Positions 17,600-26,487 of a stretch of 64,000 bases of DNA are shown one piece after another. The notes beneath the pieces were generated by a model, which ran no database searches, was not told the DNA's origin, and saw nothing but the letters and a program-made list of their open reading frames with translations. Source of the stretch: WRAI01 sp031549605 (GTDB lineage Bacteria > Bacillota > Clostridia > Oscillospirales > UBA929); contig JAVBPM010000002.1 in NCBI GenBank assembly GCA_031549605.1, forward strand, positions 34,345 to 98,344, in the 5' to 3' direction. The number at the start of each line of letters is the position of its first letter. Position 1 is the stretch's first letter. The position numbers were made by a program, and so were the translations under genes.

Positions 17600-19861
17600 A
17601 TGAATCGTCGCTTGTTATCTTTATTGTTAATGTTGCTCCTGTTGGCGCAACCTGTTGTCGCCACAGAAGATTTCACTACGCCTGCGCCGACCGATGAACC
17701 GGTTGTCGCCGTCGTGCCGGAGGAGAGTGCAACGCCTGTGCCTTCCGCTGAACCTTCTACCGAGCTGCCCGGCGAACCTTCCGCTGAGCCGTCCATAACA
17801 CCGTCAATTGATCCCTCAGATGAACCCCCGACGTCACCGCCGACCGATACAACGCCTCCCAGTATTGAGCCGGCACCGACTCCGTCGCCCGAGACAATAG
17901 ACACACCGCAGTTGGTATCGCCGCCGACGGTTGCTGCAACGCCAGCTGACGCGCCGACGCTAACCTTGGACCAAGAGCAGGCTACGCTGCATTATCGCGA
18001 TAAGCTGCAGCTGACCGCCACATGGAGCGACTCGGACGACGAGCCCGAGTTGGTGTGGCAGAGCGACAATACTAAGGTAGCGACGGTGGCCGACGGACTC
18101 GTCACAGCGAGCGGCATTGGTACAGCCAACATCACCGTCAGTTGTGGCGAACAAAGCGCAGTGTGCGTCGTAACGGTTGCGCCAAAAGCGGTACCGCCTT
18201 TTGAAGACGTCTTTACCCACAGCTGGTTTGTCAACTATGTGCTGTACGTTCACGAAAACGGCCTGATGGGTGGAACAGCGCCTACTCTTTTCTCTCCCGG
18301 TGACGGATTTTCTCGCGCCATGGCGGCCACTGTGCTCTACCGCATGGCTGGTAAGCCGGCGGTTAGCTATACCAAAATTGCCGACGACGTGCCCAAGGGT
18401 CAGTGGTATACCAACGCCTGCATCTGGGCGCGCAAGAATAATATTATCTACGGCAGCAGCAACAAGCTTTTTGGCATAAACGAAACCTTTACGCGTGAAC
18501 AGATGGTGTCGGTGTTCTACCGTTACGCCGCCATGCAGGGCTACCGCATTGACGGGGTTTCTTCGCTGACGCAATTCGGTGACAGTGCAAAGGTGTCAGG
18601 CTATGCTGTTGCGCCCTTCCAATGGGCTGTCAAACAGGCGTTAATCGTCGGCAACGATGTTGGGCATCTCAATCCGCGTTCCACCATGACGCGCGCCGAA
18701 TGTGCCGCGCTGCTGATGCGCTTTAACAAATTCTTGACGCCGGCCAACAAAGACACCTTCAGCCTCACACCCATGACCATTGCGCTGACCGGCACCGATA
18801 AGCTGACGCCGTCGACGCCATCAGGTACCATGACCGCCTCAATCAGCGGACTACGCATCGCCGGACCGGTTACCGTCGTTTGGCTGCAAGGCAACAAGGT
18901 GCTGAGAAAGACGGAGAACGTGCTGTTGCTCAACGGCTATACCACCACCATTTCGTTCAGCACCACGTTCCACCAATACACACCGGCCAGTGAGCCAATT
19001 ACGCTGCAAATCTATACGCCGTCCCAGCTACGCTCGGCGGTTAAAACCGTTTCCTATCAGAATAACCCCGAGTCGTACTATATCAACAACAAAATCCTGC
19101 CCTACAACATCATTCTGCCCAACGTCACGCGCACGGTCTTTGGCACCAGCGGCAGCGGCCGCGAACTGTGCGCCTACAGTGTCGGCACCGGCGCTAAAAA
19201 AATGGTGCTGACCTTTGCCATTCATGCCTTTGAGGATCATTGGACCAAGGACGGTTACGAACTGGTGCTTGTCGCTGAAATGCTGCTCAAGCGGTTGTCG
19301 GCCGACGTCGCGACACTCAACAGCCGTGGCTGGACGGTAATCGTCGTGCCCTACGGCAACCCCGACGGCTTTCTGGAGGGCTATACCAACAACGGGCCGG
19401 GCCGCACAACCACCAAGCGCTATAGCGGCGGCACGCTGGTAACTGGCGGTGTTGACCTCAACCGCTGCTTTGAGACCGGCTTTAAACCGCTGTATAACGC
19501 CCGCAACTACACAGGTGACGAACCGCTGCTGTGCAAGGAGGCGCGCGCGCTCAAGAGCCTGCTGGTGACTCATTCGTCGGCGTCAACCAAGGTCTGCATT
19601 GACGTGCACGGCTGGTTCCAGCAAATCATCACCCCCGGCAACAGCACCACACCCTATAAGAGCTTCCGCAAATTTTTCCCCAACAATTCTTACGCCGGCC
19701 TGGGCGGTTTGGGCTACCTGACCGGCTACGCCAAGGCAATCGGCTACAACGCCTGCCTCTTCGAGTTCCCGTCAAATGTCTATAGCCACAGCGACATGAC
19801 CTCCAACAGCTACGACAGCCGTTTTGCCAGCGCTGTCATGGACATCATTGCGACGCTGTAG
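17600..19861 (+). CDS. Secreted SLH-domain M14 zinc carboxypeptidase
   Basis: 753 residues from the ATG after GCGGGAGGTCACT. A signal peptide (MNRRLLSLLLMLLLLAQPVVA) is followed by a Pro/Ser/Thr-rich linker (to about residue 115), a BIG2-like domain (LVWQSDNTKVATVADGLVTASGIG), three SLH motifs (about 200-377), and a C-terminal M14 peptidase domain. In the latter, HAFEDH carries the zinc His and Glu, VDLNRCF and DVHGWF are typical, and LFEFPS supplies the catalytic Glu. Related enzymes trim cell-wall peptides. The SLH block suggests anchoring to the wall outside the membrane. Confidence 0.85.
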   Translation: MNRRLLSLLLMLLLLAQPVVATEDFTTPAPTDEPVVAVVPEESATPVPSAEPSTELPGEPSAEPSITPSIDPSDEPPTSPPTDTTPPSIEPAPTPSPETIDTPQLVSPPTVAATPADAPTLTLDQEQATLHYRDKLQLTATWSDSDDEPELVWQSDNTKVATVADGLVTASGIGTANITVSCGEQSAVCVVTVAPKAVPPFEDVFTHSWFVNYVLYVHENGLMGGTAPTLFSPGDGFSRAMAATVLYRMAGKPAVSYTKIADDVPKGQWYTNACIWARKNNIIYGSSNKLFGINETFTREQMVSVFYRYAAMQGYRIDGVSSLTQFGDSAKVSGYAVAPFQWAVKQALIVGNDVGHLNPRSTMTRAECAALLMRFNKFLTPANKDTFSLTPMTIALTGTDKLTPSTPSGTMTASISGLRIAGPVTVVWLQGNKVLRKTENVLLLNGYTTTISFSTTFHQYTPASEPITLQIYTPSQLRSAVKTVSYQNNPESYYINNKILPYNIILPNVTRTVFGTSGSGRELCAYSVGTGAKKMVLTFAIHAFEDHWTKDGYELVLVAEMLLKRLSADVATLNSRGWTVIVVPYGNPDGFLEGYTNNGPGRTTTKRYSGGTLVTGGVDLNRCFETGFKPLYNARNYTGDEPLLCKEARALKSLLVTHSSASTKVCIDVHGWFQQIITPGNSTTPYKSFRKFFPNNSYAGLGGLGYLTGYAKAIGYNACLFEFPSNVYSHSDMTSNSYDSRFASAVMDIIATL

Positions 19862-19872
19862 CACCCCGTCTA

Positions 19873-19911
19873 CAAAAAAAACCGTCTGCCAATCAGGGCA
19901 GACGGTTTTTT
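19873..19911. terminator. Bidirectional intrinsic terminator
   Basis: A-run, stem ACCGTCTGCC / GGGCAGACGGT, T6. It separates the M14 peptidase gene (+) from the converging nifU gene (-). Confidence 0.9.
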
Positions 19912-19919
19912 CAATGGAT

Positions 19920-20342
19920 TTAGTGGCAACACTCGCAGTTGCCGTCGCAGCCTACGATGGGCACAGGGTCAATGCCTTGACGGCGGTAGTAGTCGCTGAT
20001 AGCCGCCTTGATGCCCTCCTCGGCCAGCACGCTGCAGTGCATTTTGACCGGCGGCAAGCCATCCAGCGCCTCGGCAACCGCCTTGTTGGTTAGCAGTAGC
20101 GCCTGCTCAATGGTCTTGCCTTTGACCAGTTCGGTGGCCATCGAACTGGTAGCCACGGCCGCGCCGCAGCCAAAGGTCTGGAAGCGGACGTCGACGATGG
20201 TGTCATTTTCCACCTTGAGGTAGATTTTCATAATATCGCCGCACTTTTGGTTGCCGACCTGACCCACGCCGTTGGCGTCGGGCAGCTCGCCCATGTTGCG
20301 CGGATTGTTGAAGTGTTCCATTACCTTTTCACTGTAAAGCAT
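19920..20342 (-). CDS. IscU/NifU-like Fe-S cluster scaffold
   Basis: This 140-residue protein has the three conserved scaffold cysteines in QKCGDIMKIYL, TFGCGAAVATSSMATE, and PVKMHCSVLAEEG. An unusual C-terminal tail (CDGNCECCH) adds four more cysteines. It receives sulfur from the cysteine desulfurase encoded just upstream and assembles Fe-S clusters. The ATG has GGAGAACG upstream. In clostridia this pair is often called nifU/iscU and nifS/iscS and serves general Fe-S assembly rather than nitrogen fixation. Confidence 0.9.
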   Translation of the reverse strand: MLYSEKVMEHFNNPRNMGELPDANGVGQVGNQKCGDIMKIYLKVENDTIVDVRFQTFGCGAAVATSSMATELVKGKTIEQALLLTNKAVAEALDGLPPVKMHCSVLAEEGIKAAISDYYRRQGIDPVPIVGCDGNCECCH

Positions 20343-20366
20343 TTCTTTCGTTCTCCTTTGCTGCCG

Positions 20367-21527
20367 TTACTCGGGCTTGAGCGGCGACATATCGCGCAGC
20401 CGTCCCACCACCTGTGGCAGTTTTTCTAAAATGTAGTCGACGTCGCTGTCGGTCGTGCTGTCGCCCAGCGACAGTCGCAGCGAGCCGTGCGCGATTTCGT
20501 GCGGCAGCCCGATGGCCAGCAGCACATGGGAGGGGTCGAGCGAGCCCGACGAGCAGGCCGAGCCCGAGGAGCCGCAAATGCCGTTGCTGTCCAGCAGCAG
20601 CACCATTGACTCGCCCTCAATGTAGTTGATGACAATCGATGCCAGACCCGGCAGACGCTTAACGGGGTCGCCGGTCAGCTGGGTGTAGGGAATCTGCAAC
20701 GCACCGGCCAGCAGCCGGTCGCGCAGCGCGGTCAGCCGCGCGTTTTCGGTGTCCATGCGCGATACGGCGTCGGTCAGCGCCGCCGCCATACCAACCACAC
20801 CGGGCACGTTTTCAGTACCCGAACGGCGGTTATTTTCCTGTCCGCCGCCGTGCAGCAACGGCGGCAACCGCAGCCCGCGCCGCACGATAAGCGCGCCAAC
20901 GCCCTTGGGGCCGCCGAATTTGTGGCCCGACAGGCTGAGCAAATCAAACTGTGACGCGTCGACGGGGATGTGACCCACCGCCTGCACCGCGTCGGTGAAG
21001 AACAGCACGCCGCGCTGGCGGCACAACGCGCTGATGGCGCCGACGTCCAAAATCGTTCCAATTTCGTTGTTGGCCATCATGCAGGTGACCAGCACCGTGT
21101 CGTCGCGCAGCGCCGACTCAATGTCGGCCAGCGCCACTTGTCCGTTGGTGTCGACCGACAGATAGGTGATGTCGTAGCCCTGCTCTTTTTGCAGGTACTC
21201 CAGCGTGTGCAGCACGGCGTGGTGCTCGAGCGGCGAGGCGATAATGTGCTTGCCCTTGTGTGCCGTCATGGCGGCCGCGCCCTTGATCGCCCAGTTGTCG
21301 GCTTCGGTGCCGCCACTGGTGAAATAGACCTCGGACGGCTGGACATTCAGCGCGGCGGCCACGTCGGCGCGCGCCTGATCGAGTGCCCGGCGCGACTGGT
21401 TGGCCAGTGCGTACATGCTGTTGGGATTGCCGAACCATTCGGCAAAATAGGGCTCCATGGCGGCTCGTGCCGCCGTGCTCAGCGGCGCTGTGGCCGCGTA
21501 GTCGCAATAAACTGTGCGTTTATTCAT
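20367..21527 (-). CDS. Cysteine desulfurase, NifS/IscS family
   Basis: 386 residues. It opens with VYCDYAATAPLS, has the PLP-lysine segment SLSGHKFGGPKGVGALIVRRG, and the mobile catalytic-cysteine loop GSSGSACSSGSLDPSHVL. It also shows RSGTENVPG and GSLRLSLG. It moves sulfur from cysteine to the NifU-like scaffold 24 nt downstream. AAGGAG lies 5 nt before the ATG. No IscR-like regulator is adjacent. Confidence 0.93.
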   Translation of the reverse strand: MNKRTVYCDYAATAPLSTAARAAMEPYFAEWFGNPNSMYALANQSRRALDQARADVAAALNVQPSEVYFTSGGTEADNWAIKGAAAMTAHKGKHIIASPLEHHAVLHTLEYLQKEQGYDITYLSVDTNGQVALADIESALRDDTVLVTCMMANNEIGTILDVGAISALCRQRGVLFFTDAVQAVGHIPVDASQFDLLSLSGHKFGGPKGVGALIVRRGLRLPPLLHGGGQENNRRSGTENVPGVVGMAAALTDAVSRMDTENARLTALRDRLLAGALQIPYTQLTGDPVKRLPGLASIVINYIEGESMVLLLDSNGICGSSGSACSSGSLDPSHVLLAIGLPHEIAHGSLRLSLGDSTTDSDVDYILEKLPQVVGRLRDMSPLKPE

Positions 21528-21586
21528 AGGACTCCTTTTCCTCTGTAAACGGCGACAGGCAGCCGCGCGCCGTTAGTAATGGTGTG

Positions 21587-21623
21587 ACACTGTTAGTGTA
21601 TCCTCACTGACGCATAAAATCAA
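21587..21623 (-). promoter_or_regulatory. Promoter with a small inverted repeat upstream of the desulfurase gene
   Basis: TTGATT, a 17-nt spacer, and TACACT (21595-21623). The -10 box overlaps the inverted repeat ACACT-aac-AGTGT (21587-21599), a possible operator. Confidence 0.6.
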
Positions 21624-21626
21624 GTA

Positions 21627-22514
21627 CTAATCAAACAAAGAAAGCTGTTTTTGCTCGTAGGGTTGCCGTATAGCCTGCACAACATCCTCCATGCGATAGA
21701 GCAGCCCGTGCCGCTCGCACTCGGATGAAAAGAGCGCCCACAGCGCTTTTGCATGCGGCGACGGGTTGTTGTATTCGCTGCCGAAGGTACGCCAATGACG
21801 CTCGCGCACGCCGACAAACAGCTTGTCCAACTGCTGGAAATAGTACTCGCGCTGGCCATCGCGCGTGGTCATGCCCATCGCCGCGTAAATCCAGCGCGCG
21901 CCGTGCGCCGCCGCCTGCGCCACCAGCGTTTTAATATTGTCGGCGTTGTCGGAGATAAAGGGCAGCACCGGCATGAGCAGCACTCCGCCGTCTACGCCTT
22001 GTTTTCGCAGCTGTTGCAGCGCTTTCAGCCGCGCCAGGCCGTCGGGCGCGTGCGGCTCAATGGCGGCGCACAGCGTCGCGTCGACGCTGTTGACCGTGAC
22101 ATTGACCACCGCCGGTGCGTGGCGGGCAATCGACTGCAAAATATCGGCATCGCGCGTCACAAGCGTTGACTTGGTCGGCAGGCAGACGCCATATTGATAT
22201 TTTTCCAATAACGCCAGCGCGCCACGGCTGAGTTTCGTCTCGCGCTCAAAGGGGTTGTAGCTGTCGCTCATGGAGCCGAAGTGTACGATACCGGTACGTC
22301 GCTTGCTTTTCAGCTCCCGTTCCAATATTTCCAGCGCCTGTGTTTTAGCAGACACGGTGTCGAAGTCGTCGATGCCGTAGACCGTGCTGCGACTGTCGCA
22401 GTAGATACAGCCGTGGCAACAGCCGCGGTAGAGATTCATAGTATAATTAGAGCCAAACCACGTCGTGTCATTGCGGTACCCCGACAGTATGCTCTTGGCC
22501 GGTATTTCCTTCAT
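21627..22514 (-). CDS. Radical SAM protein, SplB-like/Rv2578c-type
   Basis: This 295-residue protein has the radical SAM cluster motif CCHGCIYC (CxxxCxxC) at about residues 32-39, after FGSNYTMNLYRG. The TIM-barrel continues with HFGSMSDSYNPFERE and TKSTLVTRDADIL. The C-terminus ends in a Leu/Phe-rich QLSLFD. Proteins of this type are related to spore photoproduct lyase, but most members lack a known substrate. It lies downstream of spoIID and may also be read from the promoter at 22533-22561. Confidence 0.8.
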   Translation of the reverse strand: MKEIPAKSILSGYRNDTTWFGSNYTMNLYRGCCHGCIYCDSRSTVYGIDDFDTVSAKTQALEILERELKSKRRTGIVHFGSMSDSYNPFERETKLSRGALALLEKYQYGVCLPTKSTLVTRDADILQSIARHAPAVVNVTVNSVDATLCAAIEPHAPDGLARLKALQQLRKQGVDGGVLLMPVLPFISDNADNIKTLVAQAAAHGARWIYAAMGMTTRDGQREYYFQQLDKLFVGVRERHWRTFGSEYNNPSPHAKALWALFSSECERHGLLYRMEDVVQAIRQPYEQKQLSLFD

Positions 22515-22532
22515 GGTGCATCGCCTCGCGCT

Positions 22533-22561
22533 ATTATAACGCTTTCACGAGCCGCTGTACA
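22533..22561 (-). promoter_or_regulatory. Candidate promoter of the radical SAM gene
   Basis: TGTACA, a 17-nt spacer, and a perfect TATAAT on the minus strand, 20 nt before the start codon. The -35 box matches the consensus at four of six positions. Confidence 0.45.
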
Positions 22562-22564
22562 GTC

Positions 22565-23620
22565 CTACGGCGCGTTGCCGATGACCGCGCCGGGGTAGTA
22601 GTGGGTCAGTATTTGCTGATAGGTCTGCCCTTGCGCCGCCAGCGCGATGGCGCCGGCCTGGCTCATACCGACGCCGTGGCCATAGCCTTTGACGGCAAAC
22701 GTCAACTTGACGTCGGCAACGGTCACATCGATATGCGCCGAGCGCAGCGACAGCAGTGTGCGCAGCTGGCCGCCGGTAACGGTCACGCCGCCAATGCGGC
22801 AGTCGAGGATGCCGCCGGCATCACTGCGGCGGATGTCACTGACCCACTGTGACGGGTCGCCGCTGAGATCAGCCTGCGGCCACGTTTGCAACGCCTTGGC
22901 CTTGAAATCCTCGGCCGAGACGGTCAACTGAGAGGCGTAGCCCTTGGCCTGCTCGTCCACGGTGCTGTCGACGCTGGCCAGATATGGATAGTCGCCGCCC
23001 CAAACGTCAGCTGCCGCCTCGGTCTGTCCGCCGCTGATGGCATGGAACACCGCCAGTATCGGCTGGTTGTCGTAGAGCAGCACCTGCCCGTCGGTGGCGG
23101 CGATGGCGGCGTCGAGTTTGTCGGCGTTGGTCTGCGCGTCGGTGTAGCTCTGCCAGTCGGCCATGGCGGTGGCGCGGTCGCGGAAGGCCATACAGTGGCC
23201 CGAATCGGCGCAGACGTCGGCGTCACTGCCCTGATGGGTGGTCTGCGGCGCGGCGCGGTTGTGTTCGATGTTGCGCAAGGTGAAGGTGCGCACGGCCACC
23301 GCCAGCGCCTTGAGCGCCTCGGGGTTGGCGGTCGGCTCCATCTCGCCCGCCATTACGCAAAAGAGGTACTCCTTCATCGGCATCGGCGCGGTGCTGCCAT
23401 CGTTCAGACGCACCTGCACCGTTGTGTCGGCGTCCGTCGTCACGGCGGCAGTCGGTGTCGGGCTGACCGACGGAGTGGGCGAACCGGGCGACGGCACCGA
23501 CGGTGCAAACGTCGGTGCCTCGTCGGCGTCTGGGGCGGCGGGCGCGCGCAGCACCGTACAGACGGGAATGAGAAAAATCAACAGCGTCAGCAGCGTGGAA
23601 AACAGTAGCAAGCGTTTCAT
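22565..23620 (-). CDS. spoIID: Stage II sporulation protein D (SpoIID)
   Basis: This 351-residue protein has an N-terminal membrane anchor (MKRLLLFSTLLTLLIFLIPV) and a Pro/Ser/Thr-rich linker (residues 28-65). The SpoIID/LytB domain has MKEYLFCVMAGEM, ALKALAVAVRTFTL, HCMAF, FHAISGGQTE, and GYGHGVGMSQAGA. SpoIID is a mother-cell lytic transglycosylase needed for engulfment with SpoIIM and SpoIIP. Its presence supports an endospore former. The ribosome site AAAGAGGTGCACGG precedes the ATG. I do not see a convincing sigma-E promoter upstream. Confidence 0.88.
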   Translation of the reverse strand: MKRLLLFSTLLTLLIFLIPVCTVLRAPAAPDADEAPTFAPSVPSPGSPTPSVSPTPTAAVTTDADTTVQVRLNDGSTAPMPMKEYLFCVMAGEMEPTANPEALKALAVAVRTFTLRNIEHNRAAPQTTHQGSDADVCADSGHCMAFRDRATAMADWQSYTDAQTNADKLDAAIAATDGQVLLYDNQPILAVFHAISGGQTEAAADVWGGDYPYLASVDSTVDEQAKGYASQLTVSAEDFKAKALQTWPQADLSGDPSQWVSDIRRSDAGGILDCRIGGVTVTGGQLRTLLSLRSAHIDVTVADVKLTFAVKGYGHGVGMSQAGAIALAAQGQTYQQILTHYYPGAVIGNAP

Positions 23621-23689
23621 CCGTGCACCTCTTTTGCAAGAACAGCTTCTTCTTCTTGCATTTTTCGTCTATTTTTTTTGGTTATTGCC

Positions 23690-23718
23690 TTGACAACGCA
23701 AGTTTCTTTTGTTACCAT
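23690..23718 (+). promoter_or_regulatory. Promoter of citrate synthase
   Basis: TTGACA, a 17-nt spacer, and TACCAT. A perfect -35 box with a weaker -10 box, 29 nt before the start codon. Confidence 0.6.
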
Positions 23719-23747
23719 TGCAAGAAATCACTTCAGGAGGTAGCTCT

Positions 23748-25118
23748 ATGCAGAGCCCGTCCCGCGCCGAAGCCTTTATCTCAGATATATGCGAGCAGTT
23801 CCCCAAATACAACCTGCTCGATACCTCGACATTTGACAACAGCAGCATCAAACGCGGCCTGCGCAATAGCGACGGCACCGGCGTAATGGCCGGCGTCACC
23901 GCCGTCGGCACCGTGCGCGGCTACAACATTATCGACGGCGACCGTCATGCCGTTGACGGACGACTGATTTACCGCGGCATTGACGTCGAGGATCTGATTG
24001 CCGGCTATCAGGCCGAGAACCGTTTCGGCTTTGAGGAGACCGCTTTTCTACTGCAATTTGGCTCGCTGCCCGATGCCGCGCAGCTGCGCGCCTTTAACGA
24101 CGCGCTGGCCGAGCTGCGCGTGCTGCCGCGCGGTTTTACCGAGGACATGATCTTAAAAGCGCCCAGCCCCGACGTCATGAACAAGCTGGCGCGCGGCGTG
24201 CTGGCGCTCTATTCCTACGACGAGCGACCTGACGACACCTCGTTGCACAACCTGCTGGCACAGAGTGTGGCGCTGATTGCGCGTCTGCCGGTTATTGTCG
24301 CGCACGCCTACGCTGTCAAACGTCATTACTACGACCGCGAGAGCCTGTATTTTCACTATCCGCAGGATGATCTGACGATGGCTGAGAATTTTTTACACGC
24401 GCTGCGGCCCGACCATCAATACACCGACGAGGAGGCCAAGCTGCTGGACACCTGTCTGGTGCTGCACGCCGAGCACGGCGGCGGCAACAACAGCGCTTTT
24501 TCCTGCCGTGTGCTGTCGTCGTCGGGCACCGATACCTATTCGGCTATCGCGGCGGCTATCGGCAGCTTAAAAGGACCCAAGCACGGCGGCGCCAACGCCA
24601 AGGTGCTGGATATGTTTGACTGCATAAAGGCCGAGGTCAGCCACTGGGACGACGACGACGAGGTGGCGGCCTGCCTGTGCAAAATTCTGCGCAAAGAGGG
24701 CGGCGACGGCAGCGGCTTGATTTACGGCATGGGCCACGCCGTGTACACCAAATCGGATCCGCGCGCCATTATTTTGCGACAACAGGCACAGCAGCTGGCC
24801 AGTCAGCGCGGCATGGCCGACGAGCTGGCGCTACTGGAAGCGGTTGAGAGGCTGAGTCCTGTCTGCTTCGCCCGCGAAAAGGGCGACAGCAAGATGATTT
24901 GTGCCAATGTTGACTTGTATTCGGGGCTTGTCTATGGTATGCTGGGCATACCGCGCGAGCTGTTGACACCCATTTTTGCCATTTCCCGTGTCGCCGGCTG
25001 GTGCGCGCACCGAATTGAAGAGGTCATGACCGGCGGCCGCATTATCCGACCTGCCTACAAGGCCATTGCGCCCGACCGCTGCTACGTGCCCCTTAGCGAA
25101 AGGAGCAACACCATTTGA
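23748..25118 (+). CDS. Citrate synthase (CitZ/GltA family)
   Basis: 456 residues from the ATG after CTTCAGGAGGTAGCTCT. It has RGIDVEDLIAGY, the oxaloacetate/CoA-binding histidines in HAEHGGGNNSAF and GMGHAVYTKSDPRA, and the catalytic Asp in NVDLYSGLVYGMLGIP. It condenses acetyl-CoA with oxaloacetate. In an anaerobe it probably feeds the oxidative branch toward 2-oxoglutarate, and hence glutamate. Its stop overlaps the next start (TTGA). Confidence 0.92.
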   Translation: MQSPSRAEAFISDICEQFPKYNLLDTSTFDNSSIKRGLRNSDGTGVMAGVTAVGTVRGYNIIDGDRHAVDGRLIYRGIDVEDLIAGYQAENRFGFEETAFLLQFGSLPDAAQLRAFNDALAELRVLPRGFTEDMILKAPSPDVMNKLARGVLALYSYDERPDDTSLHNLLAQSVALIARLPVIVAHAYAVKRHYYDRESLYFHYPQDDLTMAENFLHALRPDHQYTDEEAKLLDTCLVLHAEHGGGNNSAFSCRVLSSSGTDTYSAIAAAIGSLKGPKHGGANAKVLDMFDCIKAEVSHWDDDDEVAACLCKILRKEGGDGSGLIYGMGHAVYTKSDPRAIILRQQAQQLASQRGMADELALLEAVERLSPVCFAREKGDSKMICANVDLYSGLVYGMLGIPRELLTPIFAISRVAGWCAHRIEEVMTGGRIIRPAYKAIAPDRCYVPLSERSNTI

Positions 25119-26146
25119 TTTTGACCATGTTCCTGCTCAGCGTTGTTTGTGGCTGCGGCGGTGCCGTGCTGCGCGCGCTGGAGCTTCAGGACGCATTCTT
25201 GCACTATCCGCCCGGCACCACCGGCGACGACCACCTCAGCGCCGGACTCAACGGGCTGCTCAAGGAACCATGGCACCCGCTGACGTTGGCGTTGCTGGGC
25301 TTGTCGGTCGCTTTTGCCGTTGCGATGCTGCTGCTGGCGCGGCGCGCGAAAAAGCAAGACATCTGGCCGACGAGCGGTAAGCTGCCCTGGCTGCTGCGCG
25401 CTGCGGCGGGCACAGTGCTGCTGGCGACGGCCGCCTATGACATCGCCGACGCATTGCGACAGGGCGGCGGACTGACGGCACACCTGCTGTATAGCGTGTT
25501 GACACTGCTGGCGGCAGGCTGCGTGCTGTGGCCGGCCTTACGCGGCTTGTCGGGCCACGAGGCCGCACAGTACAGCATGACCTACCTGGTGCCCATCTTC
25601 TGGTGCTGCTTCCGGCTGATTATCGCCTTCTTTGAAAACTCCTCCAACCCGACGACAGCCAGCTACGTTTACGACCTGCTCACCAGCGCCGCGCTGTTGA
25701 TGGCGGCCTACTATCTGGCGGGTCTGTACTTCCGCCAAAAACGCAGCGGCACGATGCGCTTCTGTGCCGGACTGACCGTTTACCTCGGCTTGATTGGTCT
25801 TTTCAGCCCCATTATCTTCCGCCTGATGGGCAACGCCGCCAACACGCTGCCGGCGCTCAGCTATCTGAAATCATTTAACTTCGACGCCGTTGTCGATTCC
25901 GCCGGTATTCTGCGGCACAGCTTGGTCAACGCCGGCGTCAGCCTGTTTGCCGTGCTGTACGGCCTATCCATGCTGTTTACCACCGCTGCCATGGGTGCGC
26001 GCGAACCGGCCGTTGAGCAGCCTGCTGAGCCGACACCGACCGAACCGCTTGAGGAACACCCCGAACCGATGGCCGAGGCCGTCAACGACGACGCGCCTTT
26101 TGTCGCCGAAGACGGCGACGACGCGCTGGACGACATCTCACTGTAG
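25115..26146 (+). CDS. Polytopic membrane protein of unknown function
   Basis: 343 residues with about seven hydrophobic segments between residues 1 and 295, then an acidic, Pro/Glu-rich cytoplasmic-type tail (EQPAEPTPTEPLEEHPEP...). A TTG start at 25115 overlaps the citrate synthase stop (TTGA) and has AAAGGAG 8 nt upstream, so the pair is translationally coupled; ATG at 25127 is an alternative. The family is not recognised. No transport or enzyme motif is visible. Confidence 0.6.
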   Translation: MILTMFLLSVVCGCGGAVLRALELQDAFLHYPPGTTGDDHLSAGLNGLLKEPWHPLTLALLGLSVAFAVAMLLLARRAKKQDIWPTSGKLPWLLRAAAGTVLLATAAYDIADALRQGGGLTAHLLYSVLTLLAAGCVLWPALRGLSGHEAAQYSMTYLVPIFWCCFRLIIAFFENSSNPTTASYVYDLLTSAALLMAAYYLAGLYFRQKRSGTMRFCAGLTVYLGLIGLFSPIIFRLMGNAANTLPALSYLKSFNFDAVVDSAGILRHSLVNAGVSLFAVLYGLSMLFTTAAMGAREPAVEQPAEPTPTEPLEEHPEPMAEAVNDDAPFVAEDGDDALDDISL

Positions 26147-26158
26147 CCACACAAACAA

Positions 26159-26192
26159 TAACGCCGCTTCCGATTGACCGGAAGCGGCGTTT
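26159..26192. terminator. Terminator hairpin, left flank of repeat copy 2
   Basis: AACGCCGCTTCCG / CGGAAGCGGCGTT stem with a short loop. The same 34-bp unit with two loop differences recurs at 26442-26475. Confidence 0.8.
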
Positions 26193-26441
26193 CAGACTGT
26201 CAAAAAAGCGCGCACCGTATAACCCGTGTCAGAAAAGAGCGTACGCGGCGACGTAAGGCGGCGTTTTGGTTCTCCGCTAAAGATTTGCGGCGCATTGACA
26301 AGATCACTGCGCCACAATGGTTTTACTTGCTGCAGAAACGTTGTCCTAGCGTACCATCGTACGCCGACGGACAGCGTTTCTTTGCCTGCGCATTTCTTTG
26401 TCAGTCTGCAGCGTGCCAAAAACAAGTTTTTTGACACGCTG
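26193..26441 (-). mobile_element. Structured interspersed repeat, copy 2 (inverted, 249 bp)
   Basis: This is the reverse-orientation relative of 9467-9714. The ends on the plus strand are CAGACTGTCAAAAAA and TTTTTTGACACGCTG. The hairpins seen in copy 1 are preserved, including one C-G to T-A pair exchange and a T-A to T-G change in the TTGTGGCGCA/TGCGCCRCAA stem, which supports selection on folding. It lies between convergent genes and between two near-identical terminator hairpins. No convincing gene is inside. Confidence 0.8.
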
Positions 26442-26475
26442 TAACGCCGCTTCCGATTCGCCGGAAGCGGCGTTT
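26442..26475. terminator. Terminator hairpin, right flank of repeat copy 2
   Basis: The same 34-bp unit as 26159-26192, differing by two bases in the loop. It can terminate the converging minus-strand apbE gene. Confidence 0.8.
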
Positions 26476-26487
26476 GTTCTGCTGCTG

